The notes under the pieces are model-generated. The model saw only the letters and a list, made by a program, of their open reading frames with translations, had not been told where the DNA came from and made no database searches. Of a DNA stretch of 64,000 bases, positions 9,300-18,102 are shown one piece after another (the stretch's first letter is position 1; every line of letters starts with the position of its first letter). Position numbers and translations under genes: made by a program. The stretch is from DASPRG01 sp963796125 (GTDB lineage: Bacteria > Nitrospirota > Thermodesulfovibrionia > Thermodesulfovibrionales > SM23-35): positions 51,886 to 115,885 of the forward strand of contig CAWCKM010000045.1 of assembly GCA_963796125.1 (NCBI GenBank). The letters run 5' to 3'.

Positions 9300-10175
9300 G
9301 TGCTTGCTAAAAGAATAATACCCTGTCTTGATGTAAAAGACGGCCGTGTTGTAAAAGGGGTGAGCTTTGTCAATTTAAGGGATGCGGGCGACCCTGTTGA
9401 GAATGCAAAGTTCTATGATGAGCAGGGAGCTGATGAACTTATTTTTTTGGATATTACTGCCTCCCACGAAAAGAGGAATATAATCTTAGATGTTGTTATG
9501 AAAACAGCATCAGATGTTTTTATGCCTCTTACTGTTGGCGGAGGAATCCGGACTATTGATGATATCAGAGACCTCCTTAAAGCCGGTTCTGACAAAGTAT
9601 CAATCAATACAGCAGCTGTCAAAGACCCTTATTTTATTAGCAGGGCAGCAGAAAAGTTCGGGACCCAGTGTATCGTTGTTGCAATTGATGCAAAAAGAGT
9701 TTATGGCAGTTTGCCCGATACTACTCGGTGAAAGTGGTTTGAGGACAAAACCTTAGAAAGTGTGCATCTGAAATCTTCTGAAAAAGTCCCTTCCGTCTCC
9801 CCTTTATTAAAAGGGGGCGAAGGGGGATTATGGGCTATCTCGACGCATGGTGGGCGAAAGATGAAACCTATCAATGCTGTTCAATGGGCAAGAAAAATGG
9901 AAGAACTCGGTGCCGGAGAGATCATGCTTACGAGCATGGATATGGATGGGACGAAAGATGGATATGATATTGAATTAACCCGTACTATATCGGAATCTGT
10001 CTCTATTCCTGTTATCGCCTCAGGCGGGGCCGGGAATCTCGAACACTTATACGAAGCCCTTGCATATGGAAAGGCAGACGCAGTCCTTGCAGCATCTATA
10101 TTTCATTACAGGGAATATACAATTAGGGAAGCAAAAGAGTATCTGAAGTCTAAGGGGGTAACTGTCAGGCTGTAG
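9300..10175 (+). pseudogene. hisF: hisF with an in-frame insertion and internal TGA
   Basis: Cyclase subunit of imidazole glycerol phosphate synthase. GTG start at 9300. The first 130 residues are normal (MLAKRIIPCLDVKDGRVVKG, then VVAIDAKRV). After KRV the family expects about six residues before the THGGR motif; here there are about 46 codons, including a TGA at 9729, before STHGGRK at 9839 in the same reading frame. The remainder (TSMDMDGTKDGYD, ASGGAGN, C-terminal RL) is intact. The extra DNA contains a palindrome at 9787-9827. The insertion lies in the loop after strand 5 of the barrel. Confidence 0.85.
9787..9827. repeat. Palindromic element inside hisF
   Basis: An imperfect inverted repeat with arms TCCCCTTT/AAAGGGGG and outer arms CCCTTC/GAAGGGG. 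It is G- and C-run rich, unlike the flanking coding sequence. The form is that of a dispersed bacterial palindromic repeat. It falls inside the extra segment that splits the hisF reading frame. Confidence 0.6.
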
Positions 10176-11223
10176 CTTTACTGCCTCCGGGTATCGTAAT
10201 TTCCGGTGTAAGTAATTTTAGCTCTATTCTCAAGGCTTCAATTATTTCGGCAGCACTGGTGCAGTCCTCAGTGTGAATATGGTGCCTTTTCTTGATAGCT
10301 GTTACTTCTACCTCACGGAAAGCTCTTTGCATCAGAGTATCTTGCACAGAGAGAAGCGGCAACCTTTAATGTCTCGTCTGTAATCTCTCCGACTATCAGG
10401 GTTGTCGGACTTCCATAGCCCTCGACCTTCAGGAGACAACCTTTTGCAGACAGGGACCAGATTTTCTCGTTCTCTATTTTGTTCCTTCCAACTATAATTT
10501 TGCATGAGGGAGAGAACCTGAAATGCCTGCCGATCCTTAAAAGACTCAGGTCGTCTAAATCTGGATCAGGTTGATAAGTGAGCAGATCTTTCAGTCTGTG
10601 TGCATAGTGAGGTTCTGTAAGAAGACACCCCCCTGCAGGTGCTGGATAGTCTGTAAGACCGAAATCCTTTGCAAGAGTCATCTGGGGTTTTCTTGAGCGA
10701 CCTCTAAAGTCAAAAAGCATTTCCCTATTTATTATGCCTTTGATTTCAGGAATTGTAATTTTCAACAGTTTTGCACTGAGTGGCCTTAGAACATAATCTG
10801 TAACGCCTGCCTCCTTATCAATAAGGTAGAGTATATTTTTTCTCTGGCTCATTGGTCTCTGGCCAAGAACCTCACCAGAAATTATGAAATCTGCCTCTGT
10901 TTTTTCCATAAAGTCCTTTGCTGCTTTAAGCATAAGGATTCTGCAATCTATACAGGGGTTCATATTTTTGCCATAACCAAATTTCGGTTTCTTTACTATC
11001 TCCATGAATTGATCTGATAGTTCAAAGATTCTAACCTCAAATCCGAACTTTTCTGCAGTGGAAAGGAGGTTTCTAGGAGACGAAGATCTGTCGGATATTT
11101 CATGATCGAAAGGGCGTGAAAAATTTTAATGCTGTAACCTCTGATTCCCTGTCTGAGGACTGTCAGGATCGAGAGTGTGCTGTCAAGGCCTCCTGAGAAT
11201 AATGCGACCGCTCTATGAGTCAT
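10165..11223 (-). CDS. PP-loop tRNA-thiolation-like protein (three frame breaks)
   Basis: ATP-pyrophosphatase (PP-loop) protein of the ThiI/MnmA-like group, likely acting in tRNA sulfur modification. The PP-loop FSGGLDST is at residues 9-16. Conserved blocks follow: NPCIDCRI, ISGEVLGQRPMSQ, RPLSAKLL and PAPAGGCLLT. Conserved stretches jump frame near 11150, 11115 and 10316, each explained by one extra base; the last restores ARYSDAKSF-REVEVTA and a C-terminal tail to 10165. The 3' end overlaps that of convergent hisF by 11 bp. Substrate specificity is not certain. Confidence 0.7.
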
Positions 11224-11261
11224 GGATATTCAGTATATAAATGATCTCGTCAAATAGTGTT

Positions 11262-11287
11262 CAAGGATTCGAGGATTCAAGTGTTCT
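11262..11287. repeat. Short degenerate direct repeat
   Basis: Repeated units of the type TTCAAGG and ATTCGAGG lie in the 130-bp gap between two minus-strand genes. They resemble the short tandem repeats seen in the flgI and flgA starts. No gene is visible in this gap. Confidence 0.4.
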
Positions 11288-11355
11288 TAGTACTCAACTC
11301 CTAAGCCTTGTCCCTCACCTTATTTTAAAACTTTTTGAGATGAACCTTAGTGTAT

Positions 11356-12336
11356 TTATAGTTTATCATGATTTGCAACTAAGGACTTCCGCAATTGATC
11401 AGGTGTTGCTACTGCTGTTCCTACTTTCCCGACAACGATGCCTGCTGCATGGTTTGCGATAACAGCAGCATTCTTCATGCTTGCACCTGCTGCATGAGCA
11501 AGAGTAAAAGCCGCTATTACCGTATCTCCTGCACCTGTTACATCATATACATCTTTTGTAACAGTAGGGATATGTGTTACTTTTTCTTTTTCAAAAAGAC
11601 TCATGCCCTGTTCGCCCCGTGTAATAAGCACCGCGTCGCATGAGAGGGTTTTCAGAAGTCTCTTTCCTGCACTGATGAGGGATTTTTCATCCTTGATTTC
11701 TATCTCCTGATGCGAGCGATGCCTCTGCAAGGTTAGGGGTAATAAGGGAGACACCTGTATAAAATTTAAAATGACCTACCTTCGGATCAACAGAGACGAA
11801 GATATGAAAAGGTTTTGCAGTCTTTAACACTTCCTTTATGAGTTCAGAGGAAACAACGCCTTTCTTATAGTCTGATATAATCACTGCGTCATGGGTAGGT
11901 ATTGCCTCTCGTATGATACTCTAAGAGCTTTTTGAGAAATCTTTCCGTCTAACCTGTCTTTATCTTCCTTATCAAACCTTACAACCTGCTGATTATGGGC
12001 GATCACTCTTGTTTTTACTATTGTGTTTCTTGAACACCGGAAAACACCTTGATATCGGATTCCCTGTTTATCAAGAAGGTTTGTCAAAACATCTCCAGCC
12101 CTGTCATTGCCTATTACTCCCACAATAGTTGCACTGCCTCCAAGGGCTATGATGTTATTTGCTACATTTGATGCCCCTCCAAGGAGAAAGTCCTCTTTTG
12201 TGACCTCGACAATAGGTACAGGAGCTTCCGGAGAAATCCTGTCTACCTTTCCCCATATGTAACGGTCGAGTATCAAGTCTCCGATGACAAGTATCTTTTT
12301 CCTTGTAAATTCTTTAAGAATTTTGTTGTAATTCAT
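11356..12336 (-). CDS. rfaE1: Heptose-7-phosphate kinase, RfaE1/HldE N-domain type (two frame breaks)
   Basis: PfkB-type sugar kinase that phosphorylates heptose 7-phosphate at C1 for LPS core heptose. N-terminal signature ILVIGDLILDRYIWG, then ISPEAPVPIVEV and LGGASNVANN, are typical. The C-terminal GAGDTVIAAF anion hole and catalytic Asp are present. Frame breaks lie near 11904 (before IREAIPTHDAVIISDY) and near 11708 (one extra base before IEIKDEKSL). No cytidylyltransferase domain follows, so this is the RfaE1-only form. Confidence 0.85.
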
Positions 12337-12410
12337 GAAATATTTATTATTCTATTCTCCACTTAGCTTTCTTTTCAAGCAGTTAAAGTAAGAAAAAGCA
12401 AAGATTGAGG

Positions 12411-12788
12411 TTATTTTTGAGGGAATATAGGGATAACAGGTTCAATGAACAGGGGATACTGTTCTGGCTCTGTGTCTGTATATGCTGACCATTTTTCTAT
12501 TTTACCGCTTCTAAAAATCTTCAGGTGTACATTATCGCCTTTAATAACAAGCGTTTTCTCATCAGCATCCCAGTGTATTTCAAATGCCTTTATCTGATCA
12601 TAATCATACAGCACGATTGTTTTTTCAGTAGGACCTATAACAACTGTTTTTTCTGAACTTTCTGAAATGATGTAACCATCTTTATCAGTAATAAAATATC
12701 CTCCGGCATTTATTATGGTTGGTTTAGTGATAACAACAATAAGAATGAGTATGGCCGTCATGTATGTGTACTTATAATTACTTTTCAT
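12411..12788 (-). CDS. Small exported protein of unknown function
   Basis: A 125-residue protein not recognised as a known family. A hydrophobic N-terminal segment (about residues 9-28) followed by small residues looks like a signal peptide or anchor. The rest is short and beta-rich, with acidic and aromatic residues and no cysteine. It sits 48 bp downstream of motB on the same strand, so it may be cotranscribed with the stator genes. A role in motility is only suggested by position. Confidence 0.6.
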   Translation of the reverse strand: MKSNYKYTYMTAILILIVVITKPTIINAGGYFITDKDGYIISESSEKTVVIGPTEKTIVLYDYDQIKAFEIHWDADEKTLVIKGDNVHLKIFRSGKIEKWSAYTDTEPEQYPLFIEPVIPIFPQK

Positions 12789-12836
12789 TCTTATTCTCGG
12801 ATCACAACATTGACGAGAGATGACACTCTCTCATAA

Positions 12837-13623
12837 TTATGAAGACGCTTCTCCATTACTGGTTGGGAACATGAGTATTATGCTTATCCTCCTGTTTCTT
12901 GGGTCTTTTGTATTTTCTTTTATAAGAGGCACGGTAGCTGCATAACCTGCCACCCGTGTAAGACGGTTAGGATCAACACCATATTGTTCGAGTTCTTTCC
13001 GTGCTGTTAAGGCACGTTCTGTTGAGAGTTCCCAGTTGCTATAGTAAGTAGAACTATACATCAGGGAATCAGTGTGACCCTCTACTGCAAGCGGATTAGG
13101 CATAGACTTTATATTATCAGCAATGACCTGTAATATCCTCAAAGCAATAGGTGTTGGCTTTGAGGAACCAAGGTCAAACATTGCCTTTCCCTCTTGATCT
13201 ACAAGCTGAATACGGACCCCTCCTTCAAAGACATCAACAAGTATCTGATCCTTAATGTCTCCGAGTTTTTCTTCTATCGCATTTTTTAATGTTTCTTTAA
13301 ATTCCTCTGGTTTCATGGCAAAAGCACCTTGCAGTTCTTTGAAAACTTGTTCTTCGGATTTGCCTGCCTCATTGAGGATCTCGCTGGATTTGTCCATAAA
13401 GGACTGACCGCTCTGTGTGAAAGATCGTGAAATGTTTGAAATAAGAAGCAACTCTCGCCCTCTTTTCCGGCGCTATCATGGTTATGAGCCACATCATGAG
13501 GAAGAAGGCCATGAGGGCGGTAACAAAATCAGCATAGGCAACCTTCCATTGGCCGCCATGGCTCTCTTCCTCATCACTCTTAATAATCTTTTTAATGATG
13601 ATCTTCTGATCTTTATCCCTCAT
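12837..13623 (-). CDS. motB: Flagellar motor protein MotB (one frame break)
   Basis: Stator subunit that anchors the motor to peptidoglycan. The N-terminal part has the plug region and membrane segment starting WKVAYADFVTALMAFFLMMWL, which includes the proton-binding Asp. The conserved frame shifts near 13418 (one extra base around ASYFKHF / TQSGQSF). The C-terminal OmpA-like domain carries VEGHTDS and the NRRISIILMF end. The start overlaps the motA stop by 4 bp, showing translational coupling. Confidence 0.92.
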
Positions 13624-14477
13624 TTTGGGTTTCCCCTGATCTCATTTTCTAATTCTTCGAAAGTCGGCTTTTCTTTGCCCGGCATCGCACGTCTGCCAAA
13701 CTCGACCGCCATCTGGGGTGGTGCACCTCCAACAAATGCTACGAGCGCTACTCTTATGACCTTTAAAAAAACAATGTCTTCTTTTGTTTTATGTTCAAGA
13801 TTTGTTGCCAATGGTCCTACAAAACCATAACACATCAAAACTCCAAGAAATGTTCCAACAAGGGCAGCTCCAATGCTGTGTCCGAGCACCGAAGGAGGCT
13901 GGTCAATTTTCCCCATTGTCAGAACAACTCCAAGAACGGCTGCAACAATACCAAGTCCCGGCAAGGCATCTGCCACCTTAGCAATGCTCTTGGACGGTAT
14001 CAGAGCCTCATGGTAGTGAGTTTCAGTCTCGAGTTCCATTAAATTCTCGAGCTCATGAGGTATGACGTTGGTTGTTATAATAATTTTAAGATTATCACAT
14101 ATAAAATTCGTTAAATGACCATGTGACAGGGTATTCTTGTATTTGTTAAAAATGGGACTATTATCCGGTTTTTCGATATCTGACTCTATCGATATGAGAC
14201 CTTCTTTCCTGATCTTTGAAAATAGCTGATAGAGAAGTAACAGGAGGTCAAGATATTTTGCCTTATCCGGACTTTTTGAAGTTACAATTGCGGCGACATT
14301 CTTGACAACAGCAGTAATAACTTTAGGAGGAGATGCTATGAAAAAGGCACCCAATGCAGCACCAAATATGATAACGAACTCTGCGGGCTGGATGAGAATA
14401 TACGGGTTTCCTTTTTCCATCATGAAACCGATTATGACGGATCCGGAAACTAATAATAATCCTATGATTGCAAACAT
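13620..14477 (-). CDS. motA: Flagellar motor protein MotA
   Basis: Inner-membrane proton-channel stator subunit. It has 285 residues and four membrane segments (about residues 1-20, 33-50, 170-190 and 200-225). The characteristic ADALPGLGIVAAVLGVV and GAALVGTFLGVL stretches before the last segments are clear. It is translationally coupled to motB and preceded by the PilZ gene on the same strand. Confidence 0.96.
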   Translation of the reverse strand: MFAIIGLLLVSGSVIIGFMMEKGNPYILIQPAEFVIIFGAALGAFFIASPPKVITAVVKNVAAIVTSKSPDKAKYLDLLLLLYQLFSKIRKEGLISIESDIEKPDNSPIFNKYKNTLSHGHLTNFICDNLKIIITTNVIPHELENLMELETETHYHEALIPSKSIAKVADALPGLGIVAAVLGVVLTMGKIDQPPSVLGHSIGAALVGTFLGVLMCYGFVGPLATNLEHKTKEDIVFLKVIRVALVAFVGGAPPQMAVEFGRRAMPGKEKPTFEELENEIRGNPK

Positions 14478-14514
14478 ATATTTTTATTCTTATGAATCAC
14501 GTTTTTCTTGTTAT

Positions 14515-15280
14515 TTAAGGAACATCTATTCGTTTCTGTTGTCTATCTTTTCTGATTATCTCTCTCTGACGATTGATGGCGTATCGGATTATCTCTTCCC
14601 TCACCTCTTCATCCATATCAGAAAAATGCAACGATACTTCATACTGACCATTTCCAATCTCATTGACTCTGACAACATTTCCGTGTGTAAGTATTCCTAT
14701 AGGGGGTCCTGTGGGTAAAAGCATCTTTATCTCAAGCTTATCTCCGGCCGTAACTTTTTCATCTATGGTAAACCGTATTCCTGATGCACTGAGATTCACT
14801 ATTTTTTCTTCACTCTTTTTAAAACCTTCACTCTCAAAACGAAGGCTGTCGAGAATTATGGTTAACTTGGCATTGATATCAACAAGCATTTGCCATAGTT
14901 TTGGGTTGATAGCCTCATCTGGCAAAGCAATGTCAGGTGTCTCTGCGTCATATCCCCTGAATATTTTTGATTTCATGTGCGGTACCTCAGCCTTAATCCT
15001 TTTTGCTTCAACAGGGAAAACATCATCTACCCTAAAATAACTGCGCTTTTCTTTCCAGGCCTGTTTCAAGGTCAGGATATTACCTTTTACATGTGACAGC
15101 CTCGGTATAGTATTTGAAGTCAGAGCCTGTGACAACAACATATTTTCCTCTTTGGATATTCTGAATATCTTTGGTTTGCAAAACGATGGTGTTCTCATCT
15201 ATAGATACTACTGTTGCACTATATTTTGTAATCTCAGGCATGATGCTGTAATTAACAGTTTCTCCCTTACTGAGTCCCAT
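14515..15280 (-). CDS. PilZ-domain protein, YcgR-like (one frame break)
   Basis: Probable cyclic-di-GMP receptor that slows the flagellar motor. The N-terminal YcgR-like half starts MGLSKGETVNYSI. The family continues one base out of frame near 15100. The C-terminal PilZ domain has NLSASGIRF (the D/NxSxxG motif), and the region around KRSYFRVDD supplies the arginine-containing motif ahead of it. It lies directly upstream of motA, supporting a motor-brake role. Confidence 0.85.
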
Positions 15281-15345
15281 ATATACCTCTTAGTTTTCTC
15301 CTGTCATTTTTTTAAAGACCATATCTCAGTTCAATGGCCTGTCGG

Positions 15346-15921
15346 CTATACTCCCTTAACGAGTCTTTCCTTCAGAATTTCTACATCTTGAGATGTCAGG
15401 ACATTCAGTGTTTTTAATCGTTCCATCCGCTCAATCATACCAAGCGTGATCTCAGGATTATTGCTCTGTGCTGTAGTCTTGATAACTTCCATATCCTGAT
15501 ATGTATCCCTGAGGTATTGCAATAGCTCTTTATTTTCATTTATTAAGATCGATCTTTTGTATGCCTTTTCAACGAGAAAAGCAATCTCTTCAGCCTTAAA
15601 GGGTTTTGTCAGATAGTCATAGGCACCTTCTTTGACTGCCTCAAGTGTAGATTCAAGATTAACGAAAGTGGTGAGGATGACAACAGCAGTATCAGGATTG
15701 ATACGGAGCGCATACTTGAGAATTTCAATACCATTGACACCGGACATCTTAAGGGCAGTCAGAATAAGACTGATATTTTCTGTTTTGAGTATTCTTAAAG
15801 CATCAAACCCGTCGTTTGCCAGCACAACGACATAGCCCTCTTTCGAGAGCAGAGATCTCATCACATCTTGAATTAACCTGTCATTGTCAGCAATAAGGAT
15901 CTTAAAGTCTTTTTTGGTCAC
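15346..15921 (-). CDS. Receiver-only protein lacking the phospho-aspartate
   Basis: A 191-residue CheY-like receiver with a C-terminal helical extension. The N-terminal acidic pair (IADND), the Thr of VVILTTF and the Lys of YLTKPF are present. At the phosphorylation site the sequence reads LILTALKMSG: Ala replaces the expected Asp (codon GCC instead of GAC). It is therefore predicted not to be phosphorylated in the usual way. It heads the run PilZ-motA-motB, so a motor- or chemotaxis-linked role is likely. Confidence 0.85.
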   Translation of the reverse strand: MTKKDFKILIADNDRLIQDVMRSLLSKEGYVVVLANDGFDALRILKTENISLILTALKMSGVNGIEILKYALRINPDTAVVILTTFVNLESTLEAVKEGAYDYLTKPFKAEEIAFLVEKAYKRSILINENKELLQYLRDTYQDMEVIKTTAQSNNPEITLGMIERMERLKTLNVLTSQDVEILKERLVKGV

Positions 15922-16150
15922 TCTTTTACTTGCCTCATTTCTTTAGCCTTAGGTTATTGGCAGTGTAATAACCTTTTTTAGGACCCCTGCTACAGCAAAT
16001 CATGTTTCTTTTTTGAGCATTGCACATTTATCCCTGATATTTTTTTATCGAAATATTTCAGAGAAACTTTAATTGCCATTACGGAGTGTCATAATCTCTC
16101 TATTTTTTCTGTTCTTGTCTGTTCTTGAGAGACATGGGTGCTCAAAGAAT

Positions 16151-16177
16151 TTAAGTTTTCGGTTGAAAGTTCGATAA
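16151..16177 (+). promoter_or_regulatory. Sigma-28 (FliA) promoter of flagellin
   Basis: TTAAGTTT, an 11-bp spacer, then TTCGATAA match the FliA consensus TAAAGTTT-N11-GCCGATAA at 13 of 16 positions. Transcription should start near 16184, giving a leader of about 160 nt before the flagellin GTG. fliA and flgM are both in this window. Confidence 0.8.
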
Positions 16178-16205
16178 GACTAAAGAGGTTGAAAAAATAT
16201 GGTCA

Positions 16206-16244
16206 AAAAGGAGGTGAAACAAGTAGAAGATAAAAGGAGGTGAA
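16206..16244 (+). repeat. Tandem perfect Shine-Dalgarno sequences in the flagellin leader
   Basis: AAAAGGAGGTGAA occurs at 16206-16218 and again at 16232-16244, a period of 26 bp. Each contains AAGGAGGTGA, the full complement of the 16S rRNA 3' end. Neither has a start codon at the right spacing for a real gene. They may act as ribosome-binding stabilisers of the mRNA 5' region. Confidence 0.6.
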
Positions 16245-16280
16245 GTAAACAGAAGAGACCTTTTTCATGCCTCGAACTAA

Positions 16281-16316
16281 TGCCGATGATTCGGCAAAAA
16301 TGGCAAGGATTGCCAT
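16281..16316 (+). promoter_or_regulatory. Two adjacent hairpins in the flagellin leader
   Basis: TGCCGA-TGAT-TCGGCA (16281-16296) and ATGGCAA-GGA-TTGCCAT (16300-16316) are perfect short hairpins three bases apart. They end 14 bp before the ribosome site AAAGGAGAG of flagellin. In Caulobacter, FlbT binds the flagellin 5' leader; flbT is the next gene here, so these are candidate FlbT targets. That link is inference. Confidence 0.5.
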
Positions 16317-16345
16317 AAAAAACCTTAGAAAAAGGAGAGATTATA

Positions 16346-17166
16346 GTGGCTATTAACGACATTTCGTTAACCGCAGGAATGAGGGCGAACCTCATCAGTC
16401 TTCAAGGGAGCGGTAGACCTCCTCAACAGGACACAGGAACGTCTGGCAACAGGGAAGAAAATCAACAGCGCTCTTGATAATCCGACCGCCTATTTTGCTT
16501 CGCAGGCGCTTCTTGCACGTGCATCAGACCTTTCTGTCCTCAAGGACGGTATGGGCCAGGCTATTCAGACAATTAAGGCAGCAGATGCCGGCATTAAGGG
16601 AATAACAGCGCTGATTGAGGCTGCAAAAGGTCTTACACAATCTGCAAGAACTGCAGATACAGCAGGTCGTGCAGCTTTAGCAACCCAGTTTGATGATTTG
16701 CTCACCCAGATTGATGAGCTGGCTCTTGATTCCGGATATCAAGGCACGAATCTCCTTGATGCTGATGACCTGGTTGTCAACTTTAATGAAGATGGAACAT
16801 CGTCAGCTCACAATTACTGGTTTTGATGCAAGCGCAACAGCTGGCCTTGGAATAGCCGCTGCTGCAACCGCTTGGGTAGCAGATGCTGACATCGATGCTG
16901 CTGTAACGGACCTGGATGCAGCTATTAGCACGTTGAGAACTAATTCTTCGGTTCTTTCGTCCAACCTGAATGTTGTTACCAACCGTGAGGATTTCACCAC
17001 GAATATGATTAAAGCCCTCACTGAAGGTTCTGACAAACTTACCCTTGCTGATATGAACGAGGAAGGTGCAAACATGCTCATGTTACAGACACGCCAGGCA
17101 CTCAGCACCACTGCCTTGAGCTTATCTGCTCAGGCAGCCCAATCGGTTTTAAGGTTATTCGCTTAG
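16346..17166 (+). CDS. fliC: Flagellin (two frame breaks)
   Basis: Filament subunit, exported and polymerised outside the cell. GTG start at 16346 with AAAGGAGAG upstream. The conserved N-terminal D0/D1 region begins MAINDISLTAGMRANL, and the C-terminal D1/D0 region ends with the LSLSAQAAQSVLRLFA stretch. One extra base near 16414 (after LQGS) and another near 16806 break the frame. The corrected product is about 272 residues, a short flagellin with a small variable centre. A strong hairpin follows at 17176. Confidence 0.9.
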
Positions 17167-17175
17167 CAGGTGTGC

Positions 17176-17207
17176 GAGCAAGGGGAAGGTAAATCTTCCC
17201 CTTGCTC
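17176..17207 (+). terminator. Strong hairpin after flagellin
   Basis: A perfect 13-bp stem, GAGCAAGGGGAAG/CTTCCCCTTGCTC, with a 6-base loop starts 10 bp after the flagellin stop. Only a weak T-run follows. It likely reduces read-through into flbT and protects the flagellin mRNA 3' end. Confidence 0.7.
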
Positions 17208-17250
17208 AAAGAAATGTTTTACAAGGCAAAAAGGAGTTGCTGGAAAAACA

Positions 17251-17658
17251 ATGGCACTGAAAATCAGATTAAAACCAAAAGAAAAGGTAATCATTGGTAG
17301 TGCTGTTGTCACCAACGGTAAAAACAATAGTGATTTGGTCATCGAGAACAACATCCCAATACTTCGTGAAAAAGATATCATAAATGAAGAAGATGCCAAC
17401 ACCCCTTGTCGCAGAATTTATTTTGTTGTTCAACTCATGTATATTGACGAAAAAAATATGGCAGATCACCATAATACCTATTGGCAATTAGTGCGCGATG
17501 TAGTTAATGCATGTCCAAGCACAATACTATTCATTGATCAAATAAGTCAGCATATCCTGAGTGGGCAGCATTATAAAGCTCTCAAAATTGCCCGTAAATT
17601 GGTAGCTTACGAACAGGAGGTAGTGAAGAATGCACGCAGCTCAATTAGATGCATATAG
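17251..17658 (+). CDS. flbT: Flagellin synthesis regulator FlbT
   Basis: FlbT-family protein of 135 residues, known in Caulobacter as a post-transcriptional regulator that binds the flagellin mRNA leader. The start MALKIRLKPKEKVIIG with the following AVVTNG matches the family. ATG at 17251 lies well after the flagellin hairpin; an in-frame ATG at 17170 lies in the hairpin and is unlikely. The 3' end overlaps flaF by 29 bp. Confidence 0.88.
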   Translation: MALKIRLKPKEKVIIGSAVVTNGKNNSDLVIENNIPILREKDIINEEDANTPCRRIYFVVQLMYIDEKNMADHHNTYWQLVRDVVNACPSTILFIDQISQHILSGQHYKALKIARKLVAYEQEVVKNARSSIRCI

Positions 17659-18000
17659 GACTGCCCTGAAAACAACGATGTCCGGCCGGGAGATAGAGGC
17701 GTCGGTACTTACTAAAGCAGCGCTGATGCTCAAGAACTGTCAGGAAAACTGGGATTCCGAAAACGGCAATGCAAAACTGGAGGAGGCTCTTAAATTCAAT
17801 CAGCTTATCTGGAGTATATTCCAGGGTGAGTTAACAAAGGCTGATAATCCCCTTCCAAAAAGCTGAAAGAAGATATTCTCAGTCTGGCAGTATTTATAGA
17901 TAAAAGGATTTTTGATGTCATGGCGTATCCATCACCTGAAAAACTTACAGTCATTATCAATATCAATCTTAGCATTGCTGCCGGTCTCCAGGGACGTTAA
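17630..18000 (+). CDS. flaF: FlaF-family flagellin regulator (one frame break)
   Basis: FlaF works with FlbT in alphaproteobacteria to control flagellin synthesis and secretion. Family features: AYRTALKTTMSGREIEA, then AALMLKNCQENW and LKFNQLIWSIFQGEL. The frame stops at 17866, but the conserved tail continues in the next frame (KEDILSLAVFIDKRIFDVM ...) to a TAA at 18000. This fits loss of one A in the AAAAA run near 17858. The corrected length is about 123 residues, normal for FlaF. Confidence 0.85.
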
Positions 18001-18102
18001 ATCTATTACTCTTTAACCTGAACAATATAAGCTTCCAGCCTATAGGTTGTAATTAAATTCAATTCTCTGTGCTGCCTTGATAGATTCCAGCTTCAAAACA
18101 GG

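Noticed and set aside
9220..9731. TGA read as an amino acid (recoded stop) in hisA and hisF
   Set aside because: Many intact genes here end normally in TGA (for example smpB and the methyltransferase), and no SECIS-like or suppressor signal is seen.
16206..16244. Tandem repeats as a CRISPR array
   Set aside because: Only two short copies, with no spacers of regular length and no cas genes.
16267..16356. 29-codon frame (MPRTNADDSAKM...) in the flagellin leader
   Set aside because: It runs across both hairpins and into the flagellin start, and its ATG has no ribosome site at proper spacing.
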